DNA of 64,000 nucleotides from contig CP121690.1 of NCBI GenBank assembly GCA_038396605.1, positions 1,086,500 through 1,150,499 of the forward strand, written 5' to 3'. The stretch is from Eubacteriales bacterium mix99. GTDB lineage: Bacteria; Bacillota; Clostridia; Caldicoprobacterales; DTU083. The position numbers and the translations under genes were made by a program. The notes under the pieces were generated by a model. That model worked only from the letters and a program-made list of their open reading frames with translations. It was not told the origin of the DNA and searched no databases. Of this stretch, positions 16,858 through 24,214 are shown piece after piece; the first letter of the stretch is position 1, and the number at the start of each line of letters is the position of its first letter.

Positions 16858-16906
16858 CCCAAATTATTGGTTTGGGAACGTCATAATTTATTATATCATG
16901 ATTATA
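16858..16906 (-). promoter_or_regulatory. Upstream region of malic enzyme: two -10 boxes and an operator-like palindrome
   Basis: On the minus strand two TATAAT hexamers lie at 16906-16901 and 16895-16890, with no clear -35 partner. Downstream of them the inverted repeat CCCAAA-N7-TTTGGG (16858-16876) lies in the leader, 42 bases before the start codon, where a repressor could block transcription. Confidence 0.4.
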
Positions 16907-16949
16907 TCATGCGGGAATCCTTCCGGGAAATTAAAATCTGTTTCTTTGA

Positions 16950-16979
16950 TTGAAGCGGTCTGCCCTGGTGTGATATAAT
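16950..16979 (+). promoter_or_regulatory. Sigma-A promoter of the walJ-htrA cluster
   Basis: TTGAAG (16950-16955) and TATAAT (16974-16979) are 18 bases apart, 34 bases before the walJ start codon. Confidence 0.6.
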
Positions 16980-17012
16980 CGCTTCCAGAGAGAAACAAAC
17001 GGGGGGTCGTCA

Positions 17013-17810
17013 ATGGATTTCAGGGTTTGTTCGCTTTTCAGCGGAAGCAGCGGAAATTCCACCTATATCGGTACAGAAAAGACACATATCCTGGTGGATG
17101 CAGGGCTGCCGGGCAGGAATATTATTGCCGGGCTAAAACAGGTCGGCATTGACGGCAGGGATCTGAAGGGAATTCTGATTACCCATGAGCATTCGGATCA
17201 CATCAAAGGGGCCGGGGTTTTGTCCCGGAAATTCAATCTTCCCATTTATGCCAATGAAGGCACCTGGGAAGCCATGGACGCCAAAATTGGAAGAGTGGCT
17301 CCGAATAACCGCAGGGTGTTTGACAATGATATGGATTTTTATATTGAGGATATCAATGTCCAGCCTTATGAAATCCCCCATGATGCAGCAGATCCGGTCG
17401 GCTTCAGCTTTTATTTCCAAAACAAAAAAATTAGTATCGCCACCGATTTGGGGCACACTAACAGTAATATTATAAAAACTGTTATGGACTCGGATCTGGT
17501 GATTCTTGAGGCCAATCATGATCTGGATATGCTGAAGGCCGGACCGTATCCCGTATATCTGAAGAAGAGGATCCTGGGCAGAAAAGGGCATCTTTCCAAT
17601 GAAGACTCCGGTAAAACCTTACTGGAACTGATCAAGGGAAGCGTGACCCACGTTCTGCTGGCTCATTTAAGCAAGCAAAACAATTATCCCCAGCTGGCCT
17701 ATCAGACCGTGACGGATATTCTGGAATCCAACGGCGTACGGGTGGGCCGGGATATTTTGGTGGATATGACGTATCGGGACAGAGCCAGTAATTTCTATCA
17801 TATCAGATGA
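17013..17810 (+). CDS. walJ: Metallo-beta-lactamase fold hydrolase, WalJ/YycJ family
   Basis: The metal-binding motif HEHSDHIKG sits at about residues 59-67. The N-terminus reads FSGSSGNSTYIG, typical of WalJ (YycJ). This family is implicated in coordinating cell division with DNA replication or in DNA repair; its exact substrate is not settled. The length of 265 residues is normal. In Bacillus it follows the WalRK two-component genes and precedes an HtrA protease. Here walRK is absent upstream but htrA follows by 67 bases and rlmH closes the group, so part of that conserved neighbourhood is kept. AACGGGGGGTCGTCA precedes the ATG. Confidence 0.9.
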   Translation: MDFRVCSLFSGSSGNSTYIGTEKTHILVDAGLPGRNIIAGLKQVGIDGRDLKGILITHEHSDHIKGAGVLSRKFNLPIYANEGTWEAMDAKIGRVAPNNRRVFDNDMDFYIEDINVQPYEIPHDAADPVGFSFYFQNKKISIATDLGHTNSNIIKTVMDSDLVILEANHDLDMLKAGPYPVYLKKRILGRKGHLSNEDSGKTLLELIKGSVTHVLLAHLSKQNNYPQLAYQTVTDILESNGVRVGRDILVDMTYRDRASNFYHIR

Positions 17811-17877
17811 TTTTATCGGAATCCTGTGTCACACCGGAATCCAAAGCAAGTCCTGACAGCATTCTGGAGGGAAAGGC

Positions 17878-19017
17878 TTGCGCAGAAAATTCTTTTTGAG
17901 CATGATTGTTTTTGCAATGTTTTTTTTATCTTCCTGCAGTGTTTCCCGACGTCCTGGTACTTCGGGGAATTCGGGAAATTCCGGGAAGACCTATCAGTAT
18001 ACACAGCCCCGGTCTTCTGATCCCGTGGAAGAGTCGCAATCTTCCGGGGACCCTGTGGCATCCGGGGCAGTGGCAAATGCCGCGGCAAGGGTGAGGCCGT
18101 CTGTGGTCGGAATATCGGCAACGCATATCCAGCGGGACAAGGGCATGGGAAGGGCGGAGGCCGTGGAAGGGGTTGGATCCGGTCTGATTGTCAGTGCCGA
18201 TGGATATATTCTGACCAATGATCATGTGGCGGGTGCCAGTGTGCAAAACCTTGTCGTCATCCTGCAAAACGGGGATGAGCTGAATGGAAAAGTGCTGTGG
18301 ACGGATCCCACCCTGGATCTGGCTGTAGTCAAAGTCAACGCTTCCGGCCTCCCGGCTGCAGAGCTGGGCAACAGCGAAAAGCTGGTCGTCGGCGAATCCG
18401 CCATTGCCATTGGGACTCCACTGGGACTTCAGTTTCAGCACACCACTACGGCAGGGATTATCAGCGCTCTCGATCGCACGGTACAGGTGGGGACCGAAAA
18501 GGGCCAGAACTTCATGGAGGATTTGATACAGACCGACGCATCCATTAATCCCGGCAACAGCGGTGGGCCCCTGATCAATGTCCGGGGACAGGTTGTGGGG
18601 ATCAACACGGTAAAAGTGGTCAGTGCGGAGGGGATTGGATTTGCCATTCCCATTGACGTGGCCAAACCCATTGTAAGGCATTTTATGGAGGACGGTAAAT
18701 TTACAACTCCCTATATTGGAATCGTCGGTTATGATAAGGATATTGCCCATTACTACAAACAGGATGACAGTCTGGCTGACGGAGTATATATCGTGGATCT
18801 GGATCCAAGAGGACCGGCGTATCAAAGCGGTATCCGGGTGGATGACATCATAACCCGGGTGGATGGCCAGCCGGTCACCAGGATGGTGGAACTCCGGACA
18901 GCCGTTTATTCCAACCGGATCGGGGATACCATCGAAGTTGTTGTCAGTCGGAACGGAAAGCAGAAGAGCTTCAACATGACACTGAAACAGAATCCTGTTT
19001 CCACGACGACGGAATGA
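17878..19017 (+). CDS. htrA: HtrA-type serine protease with PDZ domain
   Basis: This surface quality-control protease degrades misfolded exported proteins. The catalytic triad is visible: His in LTNDHVAG, Asp in TLDLAVVKV, Ser in NPGNSGGPLIN. A single PDZ domain covers about residues 280-375 (DDIITRVDGQPV). The N-terminus MRRKFFLSMIVFAMFFLSSC resembles a lipoprotein signal with Cys at residue 20. Most Bacillota HtrA proteins keep an uncleaved membrane anchor instead, so either is possible. Translation starts at TTG 17878 behind TGGAGGGAAAGGC. It follows walJ and is probably cotranscribed. Confidence 0.93.
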   Translation: MRRKFFLSMIVFAMFFLSSCSVSRRPGTSGNSGNSGKTYQYTQPRSSDPVEESQSSGDPVASGAVANAAARVRPSVVGISATHIQRDKGMGRAEAVEGVGSGLIVSADGYILTNDHVAGASVQNLVVILQNGDELNGKVLWTDPTLDLAVVKVNASGLPAAELGNSEKLVVGESAIAIGTPLGLQFQHTTTAGIISALDRTVQVGTEKGQNFMEDLIQTDASINPGNSGGPLINVRGQVVGINTVKVVSAEGIGFAIPIDVAKPIVRHFMEDGKFTTPYIGIVGYDKDIAHYYKQDDSLADGVYIVDLDPRGPAYQSGIRVDDIITRVDGQPVTRMVELRTAVYSNRIGDTIEVVVSRNGKQKSFNMTLKQNPVSTTTE

Positions 19018-19092
19018 TGATTTCCGTGCCCGACTATTTACTTGCTGCTACTCATACTATATGATAGTACAATAGGGAAGGGAGGAGTTACA

Positions 19093-20097
19093 TTGGACAA
19101 CAAAACGGAACCGATCCGATTGGAAGAAGAGGGGGGAAGAGCTCCGACTCCTTTGGCAGGCAGCGTTCTGTATCTGCTTGTCCTGCTGTTGATGATGCTG
19201 AATTCCATTGTGTCCCAACGAATCCGCCCGACCGGAAATTTTTATTATATTTATATGCTTCTTGTTCAGATCGCTACCATAGGCCTGCCGTCGTTTCTTT
19301 ATCTGATCATCCATCGGATGGATATCCGAAAAACAGTGCGATGGAATAAGATCCGGGTTTCGGAAGCTTTGCTGTGTGTGGGGATGGCATTTTTTGGATA
19401 CGGCGTGATTGTCTTTGTCAATCTGTTATGGACATTGTTCCTGAATCGGTTTGGCACGCCGCCGGCTCAGCAGCTTCCGCCCATTGAGTCAGGATCGGAT
19501 CTTTTGGTGTCGATTATTGTGATTGCCGGAATCCCTGCCCTGTTGGAGGAGTTCCTGTTCCGGGGCACCATCCAGAGAGGATATGAAAGATTCGGGAAAA
19601 CAGCTTCCATTCTGCTGACCGGCATCCTGTTTGCCCTTCTGCACCTGGACATCGCCTCCATACCATCCATTCTTCCTATGGGTGTGCTGCTTTGCTTTCT
19701 TACCTACCGGGCGGATTCCCTTTTTGCCGGCGCCATTTATCATTTCACGAACAATATCATTGCTGTCACGATCACCTATCTGTCCGGCGTGATATCCAGG
19801 CGTTTTCCCATGGAAGGCATGGCAGATTCCCTGACGGATATTCCTCCGGAAACATTGAAGATGACGATTGCCGCGTGGGGTGTGACAGGGATCATCTCTT
19901 TTGTCCTGTTCCTCGGCTGCCTGATCGGGTTTTACCGGATTACCGAAGGAAAGCAGAAGGTTTTGCCTGCAGATCCTGACCATGCGCCCAGCCGAAGGTT
20001 CCTTCAGCTTTTTCCGGCAATTCTGGCAGTTGTCATTATACTGATTCTCCTGGTATTTCAGGTTGTGGAAATGATCCACCCCCTGCCGGCCCTATGA
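19093..20097 (+). CDS. CPBP family intramembrane metalloprotease
   Basis: The family (also called Abi or CAAX protease-like) cleaves within membranes. Motif 1 is PALLEEFLFRG with the EE and R residues; motif 2 is FALLHLD; motif 3 is YHFTNNIIA. About eight hydrophobic segments span the 334 residues. The start at TTG 19093 (MDNKTEPIR) has GGGAGGAG six bases upstream; the longer frame from 19042 is rejected. The gene lies between htrA and rlmH, and its end overlaps the rlmH start by four bases (ATGA), so the pair is translationally coupled. The substrate is unknown. Confidence 0.88.
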   Translation: MDNKTEPIRLEEEGGRAPTPLAGSVLYLLVLLLMMLNSIVSQRIRPTGNFYYIYMLLVQIATIGLPSFLYLIIHRMDIRKTVRWNKIRVSEALLCVGMAFFGYGVIVFVNLLWTLFLNRFGTPPAQQLPPIESGSDLLVSIIVIAGIPALLEEFLFRGTIQRGYERFGKTASILLTGILFALLHLDIASIPSILPMGVLLCFLTYRADSLFAGAIYHFTNNIIAVTITYLSGVISRRFPMEGMADSLTDIPPETLKMTIAAWGVTGIISFVLFLGCLIGFYRITEGKQKVLPADPDHAPSRRFLQLFPAILAVVIILILLVFQVVEMIHPLPAL

Positions 20098-20576
20098 TGG
20101 ATATACAGATCCTTTGCGTTGGGAAAATAAAAGAGGAATATTTTGCCCGCGCAATAGCCGAATACCTCAGGCGGCTCCACCGCTATGCAAATATGAAAAT
20201 CACGGAAGTGGCGGATGAGCGGGCTCCTGAGACCCTGTCACCGGCTGAAAGGGCTGCGGTAAAGAAAAAGGAAGGTGCCCGGCTTCATAAATTTCTCCGG
20301 AAAGACGCCGTAACCATTGTGCTGGCTGTGGAAGGCAAATCCATGACTTCAGAGCAGTTTGCGGAAACCATCCGTCAATATGGTCTGGTGGGGCGAAGCC
20401 GCCTGGACTTTGTCATAGGCGGATCTTTGGGACTGGATCCTTCCATTCTCCGGCAGGCAGATCTTCTCCTGTCTTTTTCCCGGTTCACATTTCCCCATCA
20501 GCTGATGCGTCTGATTGCACTGGAGCAGATCTACCGGGCATTCCGTATCATCAATGGAGAGCCGTATCATAAATAG
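20094..20576 (+). CDS. rlmH: 23S rRNA (pseudouridine-1915-N3)-methyltransferase
   Basis: RlmH, a SPOUT methyltransferase with a trefoil knot, methylates pseudouridine 1915 in helix 69 of 23S rRNA. Diagnostic segments are ILCVGKIKEEYF at the start, FVIGGSLGLDPSIL (SAM-binding knot) and the C-terminal LALEQIYRAFRIINGEPYHK. The length of 160 residues is standard. The ATG overlaps the stop of the preceding protease gene. A weak hairpin with arms AGCT lies after the stop, but no clear terminator is seen before the next promoter at 20682. Confidence 0.97.
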   Translation: MMDIQILCVGKIKEEYFARAIAEYLRRLHRYANMKITEVADERAPETLSPAERAAVKKKEGARLHKFLRKDAVTIVLAVEGKSMTSEQFAETIRQYGLVGRSRLDFVIGGSLGLDPSILRQADLLLSFSRFTFPHQLMRLIALEQIYRAFRIINGEPYHK

Positions 20577-20681
20577 GAAATCAATTTTTCGAAGCTGCGT
20601 TACATGTAAAATGTGAAAAGCTTTTCTATATGATGCGAACCTTGTCTTTTATGCTCGAATGAATAAAATTTTGTAAATGGA

Positions 20682-20710
20682 TTGACAGATAACTATGCAG
20701 AGGCTATAAT
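20682..20710 (+). promoter_or_regulatory. Consensus sigma-A promoter of the metal-sensing regulator
   Basis: TTGACA (20682-20687) and TATAAT (20705-20710) are exactly 17 bases apart. It is followed at 20724 by an ArsR/SmtB-type operator. Confidence 0.85.
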
Positions 20711-20723
20711 TGTCGTAGAACAA

Positions 20724-20739
20724 ATGAATAGTTGTTCAT
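20724..20739 (+). promoter_or_regulatory. ArsR/SmtB-type operator upstream of the regulator
   Basis: The inverted repeat ATGAATA-GT-TGTTCAT spans 20724-20739, 14 bases after the -10 box. It closely resembles the ATGAACA-n2-TGTTCAT half-site arrangement of SmtB/CadC operators. A bound repressor would cover the transcription start region. Confidence 0.7.
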
Positions 20740-20843
20740 ACAATCAAGTAATAGGACGGGGAGACCCATAAATGGCTGGGCTACCTGCCGGCTGATAAAG
20801 ATAAGGAGTGCAGAGAACAGCGAAAGGCAAAGAAGGTGATGGA

Positions 20844-21212
20844 TTGACCAGGGATTATCCTCCCGTGGAAAAGTGTGATACGGTCGTCATCCATAAAGAT
20901 GTGGTAAACCGGGTAAAGGGCAAAATGCCTCAGGAGGAGACTCTGTATGATCTGGCGGAGTTGTTCAAGGTATTTGGTGATACCACCAGGATTCGAATTC
21001 TGTGGGCTTTGGATGAATCGGAAATGTGTGTCTGTGATATAGCCAATCTGCTGGGTATGACGCAGTCCGCCATTTCCCATCAGCTTCGTATTTTAAAGCA
21101 GGCGGATCTGGTGAAAAACCGGAGGGATGGAAAGGTGGTCTATTATTCCCTGGATGATGAGCATGTAAAGCAGATACTGGATAAGGGACTGACCCATATC
21201 AACGAGAAATAA
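20844..21212 (+). CDS. ArsR/SmtB family metal-sensing repressor (CadC-like)
   Basis: The 122-residue winged-helix regulator releases DNA when it binds toxic metal ions. The ELCVCDL-type metal box is present as SEMCVCDIANLLG, the alpha-3 site that binds Cd(II), Pb(II) or As(III). An N-terminal Cys (PVEKCDTVV) could supply the extra ligand of the CadC alpha-3N site. The DNA-recognition helix is MTQSAISHQLRILKQA. I choose TTG 20844 because AAGGTGATGG precedes it and the GTG at 20808 overlaps its own ribosome binding site. It is followed by a metallochaperone and a P-type ATPase, which gives a cadmium/lead/zinc resistance role. Confidence 0.9.
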   Translation: MTRDYPPVEKCDTVVIHKDVVNRVKGKMPQEETLYDLAELFKVFGDTTRIRILWALDESEMCVCDIANLLGMTQSAISHQLRILKQADLVKNRRDGKVVYYSLDDEHVKQILDKGLTHINEK

Positions 21213-21337
21213 GGGGAGAATGACAAGAACGGCCGCTGAAGCAGGGATAAGCGGCGGGTTGCTCCTGATAACAAGAAAGCGAAGGGAAATTCTCAGGGAA
21301 AATGAGAGCTTTCCATAAGTACATTTGCAGCTTAATA

Positions 21338-21371
21338 TATGAACAGTTGATCACTTGTACAACCGTTCATA
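21338..21371 (+). promoter_or_regulatory. Second ArsR/SmtB-type operator, with overlapping weak promoter
   Basis: The arms TATGAACAGTTG (21338-21349) and CAACCGTTCATA (21360-21371) match at 11 of 12 positions as an inverted repeat. The pattern TTGATC-N17-TAAATA (21347-21375) overlaps it. The chaperone and ATPase genes can therefore be transcribed separately from the regulator yet under the same repressor. Confidence 0.65.
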
Positions 21372-21493
21372 AATATACTGCCGGATATGGAATAATGGAA
21401 GTGGAATGGAAAAGCAGAACAGTAAACGGGAAGGCAACCGCAAAAGTAGAAAAAGAGAAGGAAAAGGGATAGAAAAGACAGGGGGAAGAAAAA

Positions 21494-21715
21494 ATGAGAA
21501 AGAAGTTTTTGTTAAACGGACTGGGTTGTGCCAATTGCGCAGCGAAAATGGAACGATCCATCGGTAAACTGGATGGGGTAAAGCAGGCGTCTGTCAATTT
21601 TATGACTACAAAACTGATCATTGAAGGAGAAGAGGAAAAGATGCCTTCCATTGTTCAGGGAGCAGAAAGGATCATTCGGAAAATTGAGCCGGATGTTGTT
21701 ATGAAGAAGGCCTGA
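21494..21715 (+). CDS. Free-standing heavy-metal-associated (HMA) domain protein
   Basis: This 73-residue protein is a single ferredoxin-like HMA domain. The metal motif GLGCANCAAKME has the CxxC pair near residue 12. Such domains bind Cu(I), Zn(II) or Cd(II) and pass the ion to a partner. The ATPase 59 bases downstream lacks the N-terminal HMA domain usual for this family, so this gene probably provides it as a separate chain. The start ATG 21494 has a purine-rich AGGGGGAAGA upstream. Confidence 0.9.
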   Translation: MRKKFLLNGLGCANCAAKMERSIGKLDGVKQASVNFMTTKLIIEGEEEKMPSIVQGAERIIRKIEPDVVMKKA

Positions 21716-21774
21716 GGCAGAAAGGATCGGGCTGGAAAGCAGCATGAGGAAGGGCAAAAGGAGATTTGTGGATT

Positions 21775-23625
21775 ATGATGGGGAAACGTCTTTGGAGGAT
21801 TGTTGCCGGCGCAGCCGTGTGGGTTGTGGCAGTCCTGATCCCGCCTGACAGGCAGTGGATCCGGCTTGTTTTGTTTCTGGCAGGCTATGGGATTGTAGGA
21901 TGGGATATCGTTGCAAAGGCTTTAAGAAATATCCGGCATGGCAATATGCTGGATGAAAACTTCCTGATGAGCATTGCCACTATTGGCGCTTTTTTGATCG
22001 GCGAGTATTCTGAAGGCGTGGCAGTCATGGTGTTCTATCAGATCGGCGGATTGTTTCAGGATTATGCGGTGGGGAAATCCCGGAGGTCCATTGCCGATCT
22101 GATGGATATCCGGCCGGATTATGCCAATGTCAGGAAAGGAGAGGAACTGACCCGCGTGGATCCTGATGAAGTCCGGATCGGGGATATTATCGTGGTGAAG
22201 CCGGGGGAGAGGATTCCGCTGGACGGCAATGTTCTGGAGGGAAGTTCCCAGATTGATACTTCCGCACTGACAGGGGAATCCGTGCCCCGGGAGGCAGAAG
22301 CCGGAAGCGGGATTCTGAGCGGCTGCGTCAACCTGAGCGGAGTGCTGACGGTTGAGGTGACCAGGGAATATGAGGAATCCACGGTCAGCAAGATCCTGGA
22401 TCTGGTGGAGAACGCCAGCAGCCGAAAATCCAGGTCGGAGCAGTTCATTACCCGGTTTTCTCAGTACTATACACCTGTTGTAGTGGCTCTTGCCGTGCTT
22501 CTGGCGGTTATTCCGCCTTTCTTTACCGGCTGGCAGACTTTTTCAGGATGGCTGTACCGGGCTCTTTCCTTTCTTGTGATTTCCTGCCCCTGCGCTCTTG
22601 TTCTCTCCATTCCGCTGAGCTTTTTCGGCGGAATCGGCGGCGCTTCCTCCCAGGGGATCCTGATCAAGGGTGGCAATTATCTGGAGGCATTGGCCGGGAC
22701 GGAGATCATGGTTTTTGATAAAACCGGTACCCTGACAAAAGGCGTATTTCACGTCCAGGAGATTCATCCGGCAGGCGTTTCTAAACAGGAACTGCTGGAG
22801 CTGACTGCCTATGCGGAAAGCTATTCAAGTCACCCCATTTCCCTTTCCCTGAAGCAGGCATACGGAAAGGAAATTGACAACTCCCGCATTTCGGATGCGG
22901 AAGAGATTTCCGGACATGGGGTCCGTGCCACAGTGGACGGGAAAAAGATTCTGGCCGGCAATCAGAAGCTGATGGAACAGGAAGGCATCCCGTGTTCGGA
23001 AAACGGAATGACAGGTACAGTGGTCTATGTTGCAGTGGATCAAACCTATATCGGCTGCATACGGATTGCGGATGAGGTGAAGGAGGACTCCGCCAGGACC
23101 ATAAAGGAATTGAAAGCGACCCCCAATATCAGGCGGACGGTCATGCTGACGGGGGATAATGCACAGATCGGCTCCGGAGTCGCAGAGGAGCTTGGGGTGG
23201 ATGAAGTATACTCCGAACTCCTGCCCGCCGATAAAGTGGAGAAGCTGGAAGAGCTGTTTGCTGAAAAATCCCCGAAGGGCAGGCTGGCTTTTGTCGGCGA
23301 CGGTATCAATGACGCTCCTGTCCTGGCCCGGGCGGATATTGGAATTGCCATGGGAGGCCTTGGATCGGATGCGGCCATTGAGGCAGCGGATGTGGTGCTT
23401 ATGACGGATGAGCCTTCCCGGATCATTACGGCGATGAACATTTCAAAGAAAACATTGAAGATAGTAAATCAGAACATTGTCTTTGCCATAGGAATTAAAA
23501 TACTGGTTCTGTTCCTCAGCGCTTTTGGGATTACAACCATGTGGGCGGCCATATTTGCGGATGTTGGCGTGGCAGTTCTGGCTGTACTGAATTCCCTGAG
23601 AGCTTTGAATGTTCGCAATTTATAG
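21775..23625 (+). CDS. cadA: Heavy-metal P1B-type ATPase (Zn/Cd/Pb exporter), without N-terminal metal domain
   Basis: The pump exports divalent heavy metals with ATP hydrolysis. The transmembrane metal site is SCPCAL, the CPC motif of zinc/cadmium P1B-2 pumps. The phosphorylation site is DKTGTLTKG; the hinge is GDGINDAPVLARADIGIAMGG; the actuator loop is TGESVPRE. The nucleotide-binding His is in SSHPISLSL. Around eight membrane segments are visible, the last pair near the C-terminus. Length is 616 residues, short because no HMA domain precedes the first membrane helix. ATG 21775 is chosen from several candidates (TTG 21766, ATG 21778) on the position of AAAAGGAG. Confidence 0.93.
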   Translation: MMGKRLWRIVAGAAVWVVAVLIPPDRQWIRLVLFLAGYGIVGWDIVAKALRNIRHGNMLDENFLMSIATIGAFLIGEYSEGVAVMVFYQIGGLFQDYAVGKSRRSIADLMDIRPDYANVRKGEELTRVDPDEVRIGDIIVVKPGERIPLDGNVLEGSSQIDTSALTGESVPREAEAGSGILSGCVNLSGVLTVEVTREYEESTVSKILDLVENASSRKSRSEQFITRFSQYYTPVVVALAVLLAVIPPFFTGWQTFSGWLYRALSFLVISCPCALVLSIPLSFFGGIGGASSQGILIKGGNYLEALAGTEIMVFDKTGTLTKGVFHVQEIHPAGVSKQELLELTAYAESYSSHPISLSLKQAYGKEIDNSRISDAEEISGHGVRATVDGKKILAGNQKLMEQEGIPCSENGMTGTVVYVAVDQTYIGCIRIADEVKEDSARTIKELKATPNIRRTVMLTGDNAQIGSGVAEELGVDEVYSELLPADKVEKLEELFAEKSPKGRLAFVGDGINDAPVLARADIGIAMGGLGSDAAIEAADVVLMTDEPSRIITAMNISKKTLKIVNQNIVFAIGIKILVLFLSAFGITTMWAAIFADVGVAVLAVLNSLRALNVRNL

Positions 23626-23639
23626 ATTTACAAAAAAAG

Positions 23640-23664
23640 CGGGAATGAAGTGTCCCCATTTTTT
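23640..23664 (+). terminator. Weak terminator-like hairpin after cadA
   Basis: GGGA (23641-23644) and TCCC (23653-23656) form a short stem, followed by CA and a run of six T residues. The 4-bp stem makes this only a candidate. Confidence 0.35.
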
Positions 23665-23673
23665 CGGAAGGTA

Positions 23674-23701
23674 TTGCATAATAAGAAATTTCTGATATAA
23701 T
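23674..23701 (+). promoter_or_regulatory. Sigma-A type promoter of the candidate small RNA
   Basis: TTGCAT (23674-23679) and TATAAT (23696-23701) are 16 bases apart. The start expected near 23707 coincides with the first base pairs of the RNA structure described next. Confidence 0.55.
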
Positions 23702-23705
23702 ATTG

Positions 23706-23810
23706 CAGGTGAGCAGATTGCAGATAAAGCAACAGCTTACGGCAACGTAAAAAGATTACCTGAATATGCAATGAAGGGCTTGGCGGAGTCTTTTATTGCA
23801 TATCTTTTTT
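23706..23810 (+). ncRNA. Candidate structured small RNA of about 105 bases, family not recognised
   Basis: No ORF lies between the promoter at 23674 and the T run at 23805. The sequence folds by inspection into a three-way junction: outer stem CAGGTGA/TTACCTG (23706-23712 and 23756-23762), hairpin TTGC/GCAA (23718-23732), and hairpin TTACG-GCAA-CGTAA (23737-23750) capped by a GNRA-type loop. A 9-bp terminator stem ATATGCAAT/ATTGCATAT (23764-23772, 23795-23803) and six T residues follow. It is convergent with the small membrane protein gene and overlaps its last codons. I compared it mentally with cyclic-di-GMP, purine, preQ1, THF and fluoride riboswitches and found no match. Confidence 0.5.
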
Positions 23811-23975
23811 GTCAATGTCCAATGTAACTTCAGAGGAAATCTCTTTGTCCTTTATCTTTGTTTTGGAATGAAACAGTGTCTTCAGGATTTCCTGCCGATA
23901 GCAGAAACCAAGCAGCATGGCAATACTCCCAATCACAGTAATACACACAACGGCAAAAATGAAATTCAGATTCAC
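23793..23975 (-). CDS. Small membrane protein with one transmembrane helix (60 residues)
   Basis: I do not recognise the family. The GTG start at 23975 has AAGGAG nine bases upstream, which favours it over the longer frame beginning at 24032. The first 24 residues form one hydrophobic helix (FIFAVVCITVIGSIAMLLGF). A charged tail with repeated Lys and Asp/Glu follows (KTKIKDKEISSEVTLDIDKK). The size and layout, and a convergent small RNA overlapping its 3' end, recall type I toxins such as TxpA of Bacillus, but no sequence match can be claimed. It could equally be an ordinary small membrane protein. Confidence 0.5.
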   Translation of the reverse strand: MNLNFIFAVVCITVIGSIAMLLGFCYRQEILKTLFHSKTKIKDKEISSEVTLDIDKKDMQ

Positions 23976-24214
23976 GGGATCACTCTCCTTTGTCCAACGG
24001 TAGGTGGGGAATGGCAAACGCAAGCTGCTCACCTGATGCCATGGTCATTTCTGCTCTTCTATTTTATCATGGATTTGCATAAGTAAATGGGTAAACGCAC
24101 CAATGTTCCTTTATTTGTAATTAATCCACCAGGCTTTTCAAATTTTTAGAGAAGGTATTTTCATACAGATATAGAATTATTGTATAGAACCACCCAATAA
24201 GGGGTTGAGGCGCA

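Larger units (their letters stand above)
23706..24035. repeat. 16-base inverted repeat flanking the small membrane protein gene
   Basis: CAGGTGAGCAGATTGC at 23706-23721 (plus) and CAGGTGAGCAGCTTGC at 24035-24020 (minus) differ at one base. The copies face each other across about 330 bases. One is the start of the candidate small RNA; the other lies in the expected 5' leader of the small membrane protein mRNA. Confidence 0.7.

Noticed and set aside
23706-23810. Cyclic-di-GMP (GEMM) riboswitch upstream of the LytTR regulator
   Set aside because: The three-way junction and GNRA loop recall it, but the invariant segments such as ACGCAAAGCC are missing and a terminator ends the RNA about 400 bases before the next plus-strand gene.
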